Below, piece by piece: positions 44,236 through 56,690 of a stretch of 64,000 nucleotides of DNA. The notes below the pieces were generated by a model that was not told where the DNA came from, did no database searches, and was given only the letters and a program-made list of their open reading frames with translations. Location of the stretch: assembly GCA_037179385.1 (NCBI GenBank), contig CM074189.1, positions 23,001,648-23,065,647 on the forward strand, given 5' to 3'. Each line of letters opens with the position of its first letter. Within the stretch, counting starts at the first letter, position 1. The DNA is from Holothuria scabra. Lineage: Eukaryota; Echinodermata; Holothuroidea; Aspidochirotida; Holothuriidae. Made by a program: the position numbers and the translations under genes.

Positions 44236-44655
44236 GTAAGTGCTACACCTATATATCCGATATACCGACAATTAGTTTGAAACGTGATGTGACACTTTAT
44301 ATAAATACTGTACAAGTGTGGAATAGGCTTCCCGGCCTCAGTCTCCTTTTATCGCCACATTTACAAAATACCAATTTAAACCCGATTTAAGGATAATATA
44401 TATCTGTGAGGGTATTAAAGAAGAATTTTACCACCAAAGCATTTATACAAATCGCGTCCTTTTCATTCCATGGCTGTGACATGCTGTTCGTTATACTTGT
44501 TGTTCAAACGGATTGAGATAAATAGAATTTTGAGGAGTGAACCGGATTTGAATGAAAAATTGACGGCGGGGATGGAAAATCCTTAAAAAATTTACAAGAC
44601 AATATCAGCATAAAGAACAGAAATAATAACAAAACAACCACCAAAAGAGAGATCA

Positions 44656-44750
44656 GAAAAAAAAAAAAAAAAATTAAAAAAAATGAAATAAATGAAAGGA
44701 ATGAATGAACAGATGAATGAATGAATGAACGAACGAACGAATAAATAAAT
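44656..44750. repeat. Poly-A and (AATG)n/(GAAC)n simple repeat
   Basis: A run of about 17 A is followed by AATGAATG- and GAACGAAC-type tetranucleotides. The A-run could be the tail of an old retroposed copy but no body was recognised. Confidence 0.85.
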
Positions 44751-44954
44751 CAAGTCGACGCATACCAGGAACTAGCCAACTAGATATCTTTTCGGGTCTT
44801 TTTTACACTGCATGTAGGCTTCTCTGGTTTCGTTTCATTAACTGTTTTTCGTTCAAATATATGTAAACAAACAAATAAATCTTAATTACAAAAAACGTTT
44901 TACATAAGTGAACCGCAGAAAATTGGGTACAACAACTATATTTTACAGTAGATC

Positions 44955-45185
44955 AATAAAAAAGAGGCGTAGCCAGGATTTTTCTCACGCGTGTAGCATG
45001 CAGAAAGTTGTGTGTTCGCCTAAACGACCATCTAAGCGGGGCGTGATCGTCATTTGGCGCTGAGCGTACAGAAAATTTAAAAAAAAATCACTACCATACA
45101 GATGGCCGAAAAATAGAATTTCACAGGCTTGCAATGAGCAAGGCCGTACTCCAGCATTTTTATCTGGGTGTGGGACAAACGTTAC
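44955..45185 (+). mobile_element. Deleted hAT-type family fragment
   Basis: AGGCGTAGCCAGGATTTT resembles the left end of the 2.4-kb family, and CATCTAAGCGGGGCGTG, GAGCGTACAGAAAATT and AAAAATCAC match its interior near 50050-50120. Most of the element is missing. The right end is uncertain. Confidence 0.45.
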
Positions 45186-45189
45186 ACAT

Positions 45190-47520
45190 AGCATCTCCGG
45201 CCGCATGTGCGATACTGTACGATAGGCTTTCAACTTGAAAATGATGATGAAAATAAGTACTGTACTAGTGAATTACGTTGTACGGAAAAAATAAATTATG
45301 AGAAAGCGTTAACATTAGCCATCTTTTCATGCAGTTGATATTCGCATACTATTGTATTCCTGCCTTGTCCGTCTTTTGGGCCTTCATCCCTTCAAGGATT
45401 GAGATGGATGAATAATTGTATTTTCCAAAAGGTGCACTGGTGGAGAAGGTAATAGCTAAAAGTCACGTTTTAAAGTTTTCAAGGTAGCGAAGTTACAATA
45501 AGAACATCCTCAGCGAGCTCAATTCATGTAGGAAAAGGTTAAGGGTACAGTTCTGTAGATAAACTTGTAATTCCCTTAAAGATGAACGAGGAGCACCACA
45601 TATCAGTCGGATTGCAGAAAAAAAGAAGATCTTGAAAATTCGCTACCCCTCAGACTTGTAGAAAAAATTTAAACGGTCATTTTATTGAGCGTTTTTTTTT
45701 TTTTTTTGAAGAAAGTGTGAACTGAAATGAGACTTGAGAAATGGAATTGCGGTATGGCTTAAAAATTACAAGATAAAATCTACCACTTTAATTTTTGGTC
45801 AAAGCTTTCGTCTCTGTATGTACACACTAGAACCTTCCCGTATGTCTGTGTAATCTGGCAATTGAAAACAGCCATTTATTTTGGAGCTTTCGCCCAACCA
45901 ATACGCTATGCCAGCACTTGGGGCAAAATGTTGCCCAAATTATGAAGCGAGACTGAAGAGTAACCGGAATGAGCCCCGAACTTTTATTGTCTTTTGGCAT
46001 TTCATTAAAAATTTTCCAATAACGATAATACTGCATTTTTATTTTTCGGCAAATGTTGGAATAGATTAGGTGTGGCCGAATTTCTTAGTAATTAAAAGCA
46101 TACATGAAAGAGACATTCACACTCATTCAGTCGGCCACACGTCGACAAAACAAAGGCAGGCTTGGAGTGTATACTGTGGAAAATGAGAGCAAAGCAGGCT
46201 GAATATTTTCTCTAGAACAGCTGTAATTAAACCTTATTACGTTGAAAAATCTGAATGCGACTTTGGACGGTACTTAAGAATACAACAATATATAGCAGAA
46301 GAATAAATACGCGAAGCGTACGGAAATTTGAGTAATTTGGAAGACATTTCAATAGAGAGCAATTGAAATTCTTCTGTAGTCGTTAGAAAGACAACTCAGT
46401 GTTTTTTGAAGAAAATGGAGATTCACATTTTAATTTTTGGATGAGTGTCGTAGCCCCTATCTTTCGTATTACTAAAGTTTCTTAGCGATGATTATAAGTG
46501 CGAATCATGAAGAACGCGGAATAGATGTGATGAAATGTTGCACTAAAAGTCACTTATCCCTATTACAAACGATGAACTGGAGGGAACTGGCAAAAGGAGA
46601 CACAACAGTCATGTCTGGTGCAACAATAGGCACCTTCAGAACATAGTTTTCTCATAGACCGTATGCATATGATGTCACCGAGCGAAAAGTACGCCGTCAT
46701 TTGCGGGCAAATAAAACCAGCAGCGAGAAAGGCTGATTTGTCAACCAGTATAATATGCGCTTAGTCTTTTACATGTGCGGAGCGAATTTTACTGCGAAGG
46801 GCCACATGTTCCATTGTTTTGCCCCAAGGATGACGTCACTTTGTCGTCAATGCCTAAGCCTGCTCTATTCAAGTATTAAACTTTGGTTGGCAGCTTTCTT
46901 TGTTCCCATTGTTAGGTGCTTTTTACATTTCCCTGACCCTTTCACACCCAAGTAATCCGGCAAGAACAATTGCCTTCGTTAAAACGTGTTTTGATCTAAA
47001 GTTTGTTATGGACAGGTTTTCAACTCTAAATACATGAGTTCCTTAATATCCGTTCGAGTGTGTGACGTGATCTTCTATAGAATTTTATAAACAGGTTAGT
47101 AGTTCAGTTGTGAATAATCCAAAAGGTACCCGCACGAGCATTCTATAAAATTAATTTGTATTTGGTTTTCTGTACATGTGAATTCAAAAGAATACTTACA
47201 ATACATGATTTGACATTTTGGGTGAATGGTAGAGGGGAGTTAGAAACATTAGGACACTCTATGATGATTCATTTTCTCCATGCGTATCGTGTGTTGGAGA
47301 CATCGTAGTGTGGATTGCGGCCCCCATCGATCTGCTGGTGAAGTGGAAAGTTACTTAGGCCTAATGTTTTTATGAACTAACTTATAAAGTATATGTCAGA
47401 CAGGTAGTTATATTTTTTATCCCCCATGGTTGTAAACCACGGTCCAACATTTCCCAAGATCTAAGAAATATGATTGAAAATCCCAGTGCTTTTTCTAAAT
47501 CAATTTTGCTGTCAAAATAT
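45190..47520. other. Non-coding intron stretch, nothing recognised
   Basis: No domain-bearing frame was found on either strand. Confidence 0.4.
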
Positions 47521-47525
47521 TTACA

Positions 47526-47720
47526 GCAAAAAAAAAAAAAACAAAAAAAAAACAAAAAAAAAACCCCAAACAAACCCCCCCAAACAAACAAACAAACAAA
47601 CCCCCAAACAAACAAACAAACAAACAAAAAAAAACCCCAAACAAACAAACAAACAAACAAACCCCCAAACAAACAAACAAACAAACAAACACCCCCAAAA
47701 ACAAAACAAAAAAAAAAACT
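47526..47720. repeat. (CAAA)n array with periodic C-runs
   Basis: About 200 bases of CAAA tetramers, interrupted by runs of four to seven C roughly every 15-40 bases and bordered by A-runs. The frames of 62-100 codons here (rich in Lys/Asn/Thr/Gln on the plus strand, Val/Cys/Leu/Phe on the minus strand) are products of the repeat and not genes. Confidence 0.95.
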
Positions 47721-48109
47721 GAATACAACAATTAAATTAATGTAAATCCTTTAATTAAATAATGTAGTTCGTTCTCGTTAATAAAAGAAAAAAAATGTAT
47801 GCACCCTTCCCTCCTGAGTAAAGAGCACTTTGCAATCACTAACGTTACAAGCACCGCCTATTTTAACGGGCAAAAATTGGGGAAGTAAGCTAGCACACTA
47901 GCTAGTGTAGTAAGCCAAGAAGCAGCTGGCACAAGTGTGACTGTAGCATCAACACACTCTTGATTTTTGCCTTGCAGTGGGCGTGTCTTACCAATTGTGA
48001 CGTCACGTGAGAGAAAAACAAGGGTGGCAATTTCCGTCAGAAACTTCTATCAGAGTTGTCTTTATTTTGACATTATTGCACAAGTTAATGGGGAAGTTTC
48101 TAGGTAAAA

Positions 48110-48265
48110 ATTGAATTTGCTCATGTAAAGAGGTAATAAATCAACACAATTTGGTGAAACTCCCACTCAAATCGGACATGTGTTCCCCGAGATATTAGCA
48201 AATGAAGTTATCACATTTGCGCTCCAAAAGGAACTTAAAAGTTATATCACATCCTCACATTGACA
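48110..48265 (-). repeat. Dispersed repeat A, reverse copy
   Basis: TTTGGTGAAACTCCCACTCA, GAGATATTAGCAAATGAAG and ATATCACATCCTCACATTG parallel 18580-18710 in the same orientation. Confidence 0.45.
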
Positions 48266-48571
48266 AAGATTGCGTTTTTTCTGCCTGTTTATGCAGGCTG
48301 TTGTGTTGACCTTGTAAGTTAATCAGTTAATAGTGACACGAATTCCCAGTGGGGAATTTCAAGTTTTTAATACTTTCATGTCACATATTCTATAGAAATC
48401 TGATGTGGAAACGTTGAGGGGAAATGTGGCTGTTCACAATCGGATGTCAATAAAAGTTTCAACATCACAAGTATCACTCCATAATATAGAGACTGGATTT
48501 GACCTTAGACCCTTCCTTCTAGTGTCACACTCACATGAATGTGTTGGATTCCTACTTCGTTTTTTTCACAG

Positions 48572-48718
48572 CTGCTCCACCTGTAAGTCCAGGAACTACT
48601 ACCTGCTCCTCTACTACATGTCTTAACGGTGGGACTTGTATCACAGATCCATACGGACCGGGAGGGTTTTCGTGCAACTGTACTGACGGTTTCTCTGGAC
48701 CAGATTGCTCACTCACAG
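48572..48718 (+). CDS. EGF domain exon 1
   Basis: The exon follows TTTTTTCACAG and ends before GTAAGT, phase 1 at both ends, 147 bp. It starts with a Pro/Ser/Thr linker (APPVSPGTTT), then CSSTTCLNGGTC, FSCNCTDGFSGPDC. Six cysteines are in EGF spacing. CLNGGTC fits the O-fucose consensus between the second and third cysteine. There is no calcium-binding DxxE motif. It is almost identical to the next EGF exon, differing in the loop before GGFSC. Confidence 0.94.
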
Positions 48719-48910
48719 GTAAGTACGGGTGTCTTTTTCAAGTAGCAACCGCAAAAAATATGTGAAGATTGATTATAAAATGGGTTGTTAACTTCAAAAA
48801 AAAAAAAAGAAGAAAAGAAAAGACTATTCATTAATTAGAGGCTATGATGTCATATGTGCTTGCTTCAAGTTCACTTTTTGCTGAAAATGTGACAGATTCG
48901 TTTGCTCTTA

Positions 48911-51344
48911 TCTTGAGACAGGGGTAGCCCCAGGATTTCCCCGACAGGGGGGCCATCATTTCAAGGCCCCGACAAAGGCTTTGAGTTAGTCCAGGTGGGA
49001 CGTGACTTAACATTTTGAGGCGCGCGGAGCGCGCGAAATTCTTGGCCTTCTTTTCAACAAATACTTAAAAATATGGAGTTTATTTTGAAGACAAAATTTG
49101 ATTTTGATTGATTTTGAGAGGACCATTAAAAAGTTGGGGTGTTTATTGAAGGATCTGTCCTCCATATGGAAAAAATAAAAAACGTTATACAGGCGACAGC
49201 TGTAAATATTTTGGGGTTACGCATTTAATCGTACTAGGCCTACGTACTTAGGCTTCAACACGAGACTATAGGTTGCCCGAAAAGGTTTTTCCTTTTTTGA
49301 ACCAAGTTTTGAAAAATAAGAGCTTATTTTATTGGAGAAATTTTGGAATTTAATTGAAGAAAATTTGGTTTGGGGGTACAGTTATTATGAAATATTTGGG
49401 TTTTTTATTAAATGATATGACTTTCAAGATCAAAATTAGGTAGAATGTTGGGGTTTTTAACAGAGTTAATTTTGGTTATTTATTGTACGGAGTATCCATC
49501 GAAATTGGAAAATTCTGCCCTTTTTAACAATCTGAAGCTTATACTGGAGAAAACTTGTAAATTTATGACAGATTTACGGGTTTTATAAAAAAATCTAATC
49601 TTCTTACCAGAAAATCAAGTAGGGCATGATCTGTAGTTTGGTTGGGGTTACTGAATATCATCATGCAGATAAAGGCACTCGGACCATATTGGGAAAATTC
49701 TCCCGCGGAACAGTTGGGCTTCCCATACATTTGAAGTTTTATATTTTACATATTGACATTAGACGTACGGGAGGGAGCGTTTCAGTTTCGGAGGGGCAGA
49801 ATTGTCTCCTTTGTCCGAAAAATGTAATTTTGCCCGAACGACTATCAAAGTGCAGAGCACAGAAATTTTTTTAAAAATTGAGAACCTCCCGACAGAAGGA
49901 AATTGCATTTCCCGGGCTCGTACCTAAAAACAAATCAGTCATTATTTTGAGCTTTCTTTCGCACTAAAATTTTCACTTCATGATATTGTCCCAAAACGAA
50001 GAACAATTTGCAACTTGCAATGTTCTGTTTAGTAATCTGTTCGACCAAAACACTCTATCTTAGCGGAGCCCCACCATCAGTTGGAACGGAGCGTACAGAA
50101 AATTGTTAAAAAATCTAACCCGGCTCTCAGACAGCCGGAACAGGCATTTCCCAGACTTGTAACTAGTAATTAATCGGTCATTATTTTGAGCTTTCCCTTA
50201 AAATGAAAGTTTCACTTCAATAGAAAAAAAAACCCAACTTGCTAAGTGATCAGAAAATTACCAGATGAAAGGGTACTGCTGCAATTAATTAGATGTAATG
50301 TTCTTGTCTCTTTTCGGGAGAAAAACTCTGTAACCGAATCGTCGTTGAAGTCCATTGCAAGGCCCGCTAAAAAATGAGATTTTCTACGTGGCTTCCCGAA
50401 CTGCAGACTATAATTGATTTTTCTCCCTATGTATTTGAATTTTTTGAAAATATGTCACATTACAAGGTAGCTTCAAATGAATTTTTAGTCAGACTTATTG
50501 GGAGACATTTTTACACTACTGTTTATCATCAACCTATGTGTTGCTGAAACGGCCTGTCTGATTTTCATAACCGTTACTAGAATTCGGCTGTAAGAGCCAG
50601 GTGGCAGAACATTGGGCACTGAATGTACCTGAACAACCCCTCGTCTGTTTTTTGTCAGGAAAATTTGGAATTGTGAGTTTCCTTGAAGAATATGGTCTTC
50701 TAGTGAGCAAAATCAAGAAGACCGTCCGCATGACTGAAGTTTATAAGACCCGCATCTTTTATCAGTTTAAGGTGGGCATGCAGATGAAGGTTCCCCGACG
50801 AAATTGGGTTTTCTCAACAAGAGGGGGAAGGGCAGCCTTCCCCGACGGGGGCATGACCTTGAGGATTGAAGATGGGATGAGGGATAACAGAGCTAGTAAG
50901 AAGTGATTGAAGCAGACTTAGATAGGCATTAAAATACAGTTACAAAAGAATTAAATAGTTCAAAAAGGAAAAACAGTTCATGATTTTCCTTCCAGTAACT
51001 TCACTCCTTTACCTCCATTTTTTGGCCTCCCCGAAATTGCCGTCAGTTCCACGACGAGAAAGACAGTTCCACGACGGGGAGGAGATAGGACAAGGTACAT
51101 GAAATGAGGTTTAACCGAGCAAAGAAGAAGTGATTGAAAATCGATTTTAATATGTATTAAAATAGCATTTCAAAACAAAAAAAATATTTACCCATCCAGT
51201 AATTTCAGTCCTTGTAGGCTTTTTTTCTTTTTCTTTTTTTTATTATTATTTTTTATTTTTTAGGCCTCCCCGACGAAATCGCCGACCTTTCCCGACGGAG
51301 GGGGGCATTGGTCCCCTTCCACCGGCGCCACCCCTGTGTTGAGA
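48911..51344 (+). mobile_element. Non-autonomous hAT-type element, 2418 bp, inserted between EGF1 and EGF2
   Basis: The element (48919-51336) begins CAGGGGTAGCCCCAGG and ends CCGGCGCCACCCCTG. The flanks are TCTTGAGA (48911-48918) and TGTTGAGA (51337-51344), seven of eight alike. The paralogous intron after EGF2 has the uninterrupted site near 51805-51818 (ATATCTTTAGAACCACACAA), which fixes both ends independently. The interior matches 34095-36501 along its length. No transposase frame is present. Confidence 0.9.
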
Positions 51345-51479
51345 ACTACACAATTGGATGTCAATGCAAGTTTCACCATCACAAGTACCTCTCTATAATA
51401 TCGAAACTTGATTTGACTTAAGTCTCTTCCTTTTAGTGTCACACTCACATGAATGTGTCGGATTCCTTTTTTTTCACAG

Positions 51480-51626
51480 CTGCTCCACCTGTAAGTCCAG
51501 GAACTACTACCTGCTCCTCTACTACATGTCTTAACGGTGGGACTTGTATCACAGATACATCCCTACCAGGAGGGTTTTCGTGCAACTGTACTGATGGTTT
51601 CTCTGGACCAGATTGCTCACTCACAG
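51480..51626 (+). CDS. EGF domain exon 2
   Basis: The exon follows TTTTTCACAG and ends before GTAAGT, phase 1 at both ends, 147 bp. It encodes APPVSPGTTT, CSSTTCLNGGTC, ITDTSLPGGFSCNCTDG and FSGPDC, the six-cysteine EGF pattern with the O-fucose consensus CLNGGTC. It is the duplicate of EGF1, with a changed loop. The upstream and downstream intron sequence is also duplicated. Confidence 0.94.
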
Positions 51627-51729
51627 GTAAGTGCGGGTGTCTTTTTCAAGTAGCAACTGCAAAAATATGTGAAGATTGATCAGAAAATGGGCTGTTGACT
51701 TCAAAGAAAACAACAGACTGTTCATAAAT

Positions 51730-51815
51730 GAGAGGATATGATGTCATATCTGCTTGCCTCAAGTTCAGTCTTTGTTGAAAACATGACATGAATCTTACTT
51801 GCTCATATCTTTAGA
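51730..51815 (+). repeat. Dispersed repeat A copy within the duplicated intron
   Basis: TGATGTCATATCTGCTTGCC, TCAAGTTCAGTCTTTGTTG and TTGCTCATATC parallel 48843-48918 and 1737-1815. It includes the intact counterpart of the hAT insertion site. Confidence 0.6.
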
Positions 51816-51956
51816 ACCACACAATTGGATGTCAATGCAAGTTTCAACATCACATGTACCTCTGTTTAATATCGAAACTTGATTTGACTTTAATATCTTC
51901 CTTTTAGTGTCACACCACATGCATGTGTCGGATTCCCGTTTCGTTTTTTTTCACAG

Positions 51957-52109
51957 CTACTTCACCTGTAAGCCCAGGAACTGCGGCAAGTACCTGCTCC
52001 TCTGCTCCATGTCTTAACGGTGGGACCTGTATGACAGATTCATCCCAACCGAGAGGGTTTTCGTGCAACTGTACTGACGGTTTCTTTGGTCCAACTTGCT
52101 CACTCACAG
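51957..52109 (+). CDS. EGF domain exon 3
   Basis: The exon follows TTTTTTTCACAG and ends before GTAAAT, phase 1 at both ends, 153 bp. It reads TSPVSPGTAAST, CSSAPCLNGGTC, FSCNCTDGFFGPTC. It has two more codons than EGF1 and EGF2 in the linker. Six EGF cysteines are present. This repeat fits both the O-glucose consensus (CSSAPC) and the O-fucose consensus (CLNGGTC), as seen in Notch-type repeats; whether they are modified is unknown. Confidence 0.94.
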
Positions 52110-52169
52110 GTAAATGCACTAGTCTCTCCCAAGAAGCACTTACAAAAAATGTTGGTAGAGGCTAAGTCA

Positions 52170-55100
52170 GGGGCCTTTGTCAATTTATACTGTTGATCTT
52201 CTTGACGCACCCCAACCCCTGTCTCTCAATCTCTTGTAATTGTTGTTAATTTTGAATACGTGCCTATTGCAATGTAATATCATTTGGATTATTTGCCTGA
52301 GTATTTTTGAAAACGGCCAGTAGTTGAAAAACATGCAATGACGCAAAGTGATCGTTTTATTTCATTAATCAATGTTAGCATTAAACTTATTAATAAAGTA
52401 GGATAGAAAACAGGCATTGGCCAATTACCACCAAGAAGAAAAATCGAAGTTTTTTTTGAAAATACATTTTTCACTAAGTAGCATAGCCGCACAGGGCTGT
52501 TTCTCTCAGGTTGAGGGGAGGGGTTGATCTTAGGCCGACGGCAGATCCCCAACCAGATGAGGTCTGTCCGATTCAGCAAGGTTTTCGTCAATGGAGGTTG
52601 GGCTGCATCCCCCGCCCCGTCCTGTACGGTCATGCTCAGTTTCATAAAACCGCAAATTAAACGGAGTTGTTCTGTAAAGTTGCTTTTGAGAAAACGCTAC
52701 AAGGCTAAGTATACAACATCGGACTGATTCGTTCTCTATATTGGATTGGAACCATTTCGAAACTTTGTTAACTTTAAAGCACTTATCTGTGTTGTAATCC
52801 CCAACAAAAATGGAATAACCCTTTTCCAACAGTAAAAATTTTACCGGTCGGTTTTGTTGTTAAACCTAAGACCTAGGAATTTTGCACTAATGACTTTGTA
52901 GAGAAAGACACAATTACCCCTAGGTCTGTTCCTCCTCCCAGGCCAACAGTTAATGCATTAGAACAGATCCAACAAATGTCCGTCATCTATAAGTTCTTCA
53001 CACTTTGTACTCCACGGCTGCAGGTCCTGTTCAAATTCACGGCCTCTCTTTACAAATTTCGTCTGATATATTTGAAATGTAAATAAATCGACATAGCCTT
53101 GTTTGAGTATATTATGCTCTACAATTTATTGTTAGACGATTAAAAAATAAGCATCACTAATTGCAGTAAGAAAATATTCGTCCCTTGCTAATGACGAAAG
53201 CACCGCAGACTCGTGAAATCCAGAATTTTGCAATTCGTCAGTACGCCAGAGAGGCAGTATTGAAATAAAAGTTTAAAATGGTGTTTGATTTGAAGTTGTC
53301 TTTTTCACCCTGAAGATGTTAGGCAAGAAGATGCAATACCGATTTCGATTCCAACCAGCAGAAAACACGTACTAAAATTCTTCATTCGGAAGACAATATT
53401 TACGTCCAATTGATCCCTTTCTACTTCCATCTACCTTATTTATTTGGCGGTAACATCCCCAACAACAGCAGTATGATTCTGTAGTACCCTTAAATACATC
53501 TAAAGAGAAGGGTTGAAGTTGAGACGTAAAAAAGGCAACACATTTTTTATAGAATGACATTAAATAAGTCTGCCCTTTGAATGCTGTGCATTTATACTTG
53601 GACCTTGCTTTCCGAATCTAGCAGTGACGTATTTTGTCGTTAGCTTTAAGATACGGGACCTCCATCTTCACAATATTTTTAAGCATCTATTTGTGTTTAC
53701 AAATATAATGGGACTGGAATTGAATTTAGTCCCTATATCAGTTACCATATGAATCAAACAATGAAAATCGCCCAGTTTGAGTGAAGTTATGCAAGAAAAT
53801 AAAATGAAAAGTTGCGGCAATAGACTTAAAATAAAATACAGCTCAGTGCGATGAAATATCGATATTTGTGACAAAACGTGTCAATGAGTACCTTCAAGAG
53901 CGTGTCTATAGTTACAAACGAGCCTTCTTTCTTGATATTTTCAGCAGTAAGGTACCCCGTAGTCTTTGTTTGGGCTATGAACAACTGGTAGAAATGCCAA
54001 GGTCAGTTTGTTATCGGCCAAGTCATGGCGCCCCCTTCCAAGGGGTAGAATCCTCTAATTGGTAATCTTCACTAAAATCCTTGCTAATGACAATGATTTG
54101 GAGTTATTTTGCAAAGGCGGCAAACTAAAGTAAAACTTTTGTCTCTCTTTTGGTCTTGACGCCCTTTTGTTTTCAAAGTGGAGGGACATGGTGGCCTAAA
54201 CTTCTTCTCCTGTCCTATTAAGGTGTCCTTTGAATTATTTGATTATGTTTCAGATGCAACTGATAAGAAGAACATCAATGCGACTTCAAGCGGGCGCAGC
54301 GCGAGAAAATTTTGGTGATTTGCAAAGTAAATATGCTGGAAGGAACAGCCAGCACAAGTATCGGTCGGCCCCATTACCTAAATTGAAAATAGATCGTAAT
54401 GGGTAGAAAACACCTTACACAACCTACATAGTTTTTTGGTAGTACCTTAACTTTCCAGGTCACAAAAAGTAGGGAGATGTCCCCCGTTCCCCAAATCGAC
54501 GCCCATATAGTTAACGCAAATTTGCACTTTTCAGCTATCAAATTCTTTTTCCTCCAATAGACGAGTTCGAAGTTTATATGTGCGCACGCGTTAGTGACCT
54601 TTCTGTTCAGCTCAACTGGTAGCAAAATATCTGAACGCTGCGCCGGTTACGCATAGCACTGTTTAACGTGTTTTCATCCCGCTATTAGCTTAAACACGCC
54701 TAAAAGTGTTACCCGTTGACCGTTTGACTTATTGCGCAATACTGCTCCTAACGAGACTCCTGACTGGTCTATTTTCAGTAATATTATTCGAATGGGTACG
54801 TAGATCAAAGCTTTACTGACCTTTCAAAGAGTGATTTCTTTCTTACTATTAAAGAATACAAGTTTTTAGTCGGGAAAATATGACCAATATTACTGCATGA
54901 CAGCGTGACCGTCAAGTTGGGAATATATACAATGTTTTCGCTGAATATGGTATTTTAAGAATCTGACGGGTACCACCTTGGCCCTCTTGGGTAATTTTTC
55001 TCTATTGACGTAATAAACCACGCCCACTTTTTTACATTTAGGACTTATCTGGTTTATGGAATAAACATATCATGTTTGGTATCAAATTAAATCTTATGGC

Positions 55101-55320
55101 AAATTGAATGTAAGCATAAAAGTTAAAAGAGATGAAGCAGACGTACTGTTCACCCATATATAATTTACGGTCAAAAAAGGTCAAATTAAAGTCACAAATG
55201 TTGCCTCGTTTTGAAACAAATTGAGCATATCATAGAACCAAAAAGAGATGTGGGCAAAACAGAGCTTGTGGGGTCATCACGACCTCCTTATCCAGAGTTG
55301 TGATTTGTGAAGTTAGTCCC
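52170..55320. other. Non-coding intron stretch, nothing recognised
   Basis: Part of the 5.3-kb intron between EGF3 and EGF4. Frames of 60-118 codons occur on both strands at 52289-52829 without any domain or splice context. Confidence 0.4.
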
Positions 55321-55334
55321 TCATAGTCAAGTGA

Positions 55335-55835
55335 TTGCGTGTTTGTTTTGTGGATGCAAAACATCATTCCAGGTCACCGGAGGTAAGACTGCAAAAACCA
55401 TGGAAATATCTTTAAAACGTGTTATTTCGATATTGACTGACACTTTTTGCATTTGGTACACCGATTTCCCATGTTGAGTGGAATAGCCTAAAAGAGAGGT
55501 AAAAAAGAAGTAAAACAGCAAAACCATTTGAATAGAAGCTTGTAAACGCCATATCTGAAGATGGTAAGGACCAGTAATATCCATACATTCATCAACTTAC
55601 CCCTTTTGAAGAAAAAAATCATGTGTTGCACGTGGATGCAGTTTGGTAAAAAAGAGAATCTTGTTGCTTTTGGAGGTCAAAGGTCAACGGGGGTCACTAG
55701 TGGTCTAACAGTAAATTCCTCACCAATTTCCAAGATCATCAATCCAGTTTCTCATACACCAAACAGTTAAATTTCCAAACCTTTTCTTTTTTCGGCAAGG
55801 AATAACTAAGCCCTTAGGCTTTCCAATTGTTAAAT
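55335..55835 (+). mobile_element. Family E element, diverged copy
   Basis: GTCACCGGAGGTAAGACTGC, CATTTGGTACACCGATTTCC, CCATATCTGAAGATGG and GGAGGTCAAAGGTCAACGGG follow the monomer order of the array at 37960-38890. It closes with CGGCAAGGAATAACTAAGCC, the family's right end. About two monomers remain. One AGGTCA-A-AGGTCA (DR1) is intact near 55674. Confidence 0.6.
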
Positions 55836-56009
55836 AAGAGATAAGAAAAATATGAAAACGTCAGTGTAATGAAACTATATCAAGAATGTCGAAGGCTTCA
55901 TTAACGCAACAGTTTGGGTGGACTACAATTTACTAGTGTAATGAAAATAAAACATATTGTCACTAAGTCATAAGACACCTCTCGTGCTGATTTAAAGGCA
56001 GTCATTCGT

Positions 56010-56690
56010 CATTCTAAACTACAGTTTCAGTATACATATATCAAAACTCTCAATCGGTACAGCTCTTTGATTGGCATCACATTCAAACAATGCATCATAG
56101 CTAAATTACACAGCATGGGCACTGAGAGTGTCTTGATTACACACTATGGACTTGTATGGCCACTGGGACAAGCCATGAAGCAATAAACAAGGATTGTGTC
56201 TGGATAAAGATGAGTTTTAGATAAATGTGGGAGGGGCTAGAAGTAAGTAGGTTGGGAGAATTGGAACTGTTTGGGATGATGAGAATATGCCTTTAATTTC
56301 TTAGTTACTCTTTCTATACATGTCTCTGAGAGGAAATCCTCTAAGAATAGCAAGCATTCTGTTGAATGGTTTAAAGTAAGTGAAAAATTTACTGGCAGAA
56401 CGACAACAATATTTTCGCGATGCAATTTGAACCACTGTTACAATCTTAATTTCCAAACCTGCGGTTTTACTCTCTAAAACCAAAAGAGTGTGCCCAGTGA
56501 CAACTCGTATTAAGAGTAGATTTCCCCTGGAAAAGAGTGAAAATGAGGGATGCTTCACACATAGATGCGAAGTATCACTTCTCTATGAATAAACTGTCCC
56601 TCTACGTGGGGCGAAATTCAGTCTAATGAAGAGTGTTGACTAAGCGCACTCTTTTTGGAGCACTTTTATTTTAGAGTGTTTGTAATGCAG
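56010..56690 (+). mobile_element. Repeat B core followed by GAGTGA-rich sequence (composite element copy)
   Basis: TCTTGATTACACACTATGG, AAGCAATAAACAAGG and TGTCTGGATAAAGATGAG are the repeat B core. From about 56480 come AAGAGTGTGCC, AAAGAGTGAAAATG, GCACTCTTTTTGGAGCAC and TTAGAGTGTT, the hexamer-rich arm. The same order is seen at 17245-18430. Confidence 0.55.

Larger units (their letters stand above)
48425..52165 (+). repeat. Tandem triplication of an EGF exon with its introns
   Basis: Three units of about 480 bp are recognisable once the transposon at 48919-51336 is set aside. Each has CGGATGTCAA/TTGGATGTCAATGCAAG, TTTCAACATCACAAGTA, TTTGACTT, AGTGTCACAC, TGTGTCGGATTCC, the EGF exon and then a donor with shared intron text. 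The introns of EGF1 (less the transposon) and EGF2 are about 340 and 330 bp. The third unit loses similarity about 50 bases after its donor. Confidence 0.85.

Noticed and set aside
47382..47745. Several overlapping frames of 62-100 codons on both strands
   Set aside because: All come from the (CAAA)n array; composition is fully explained by the repeat.
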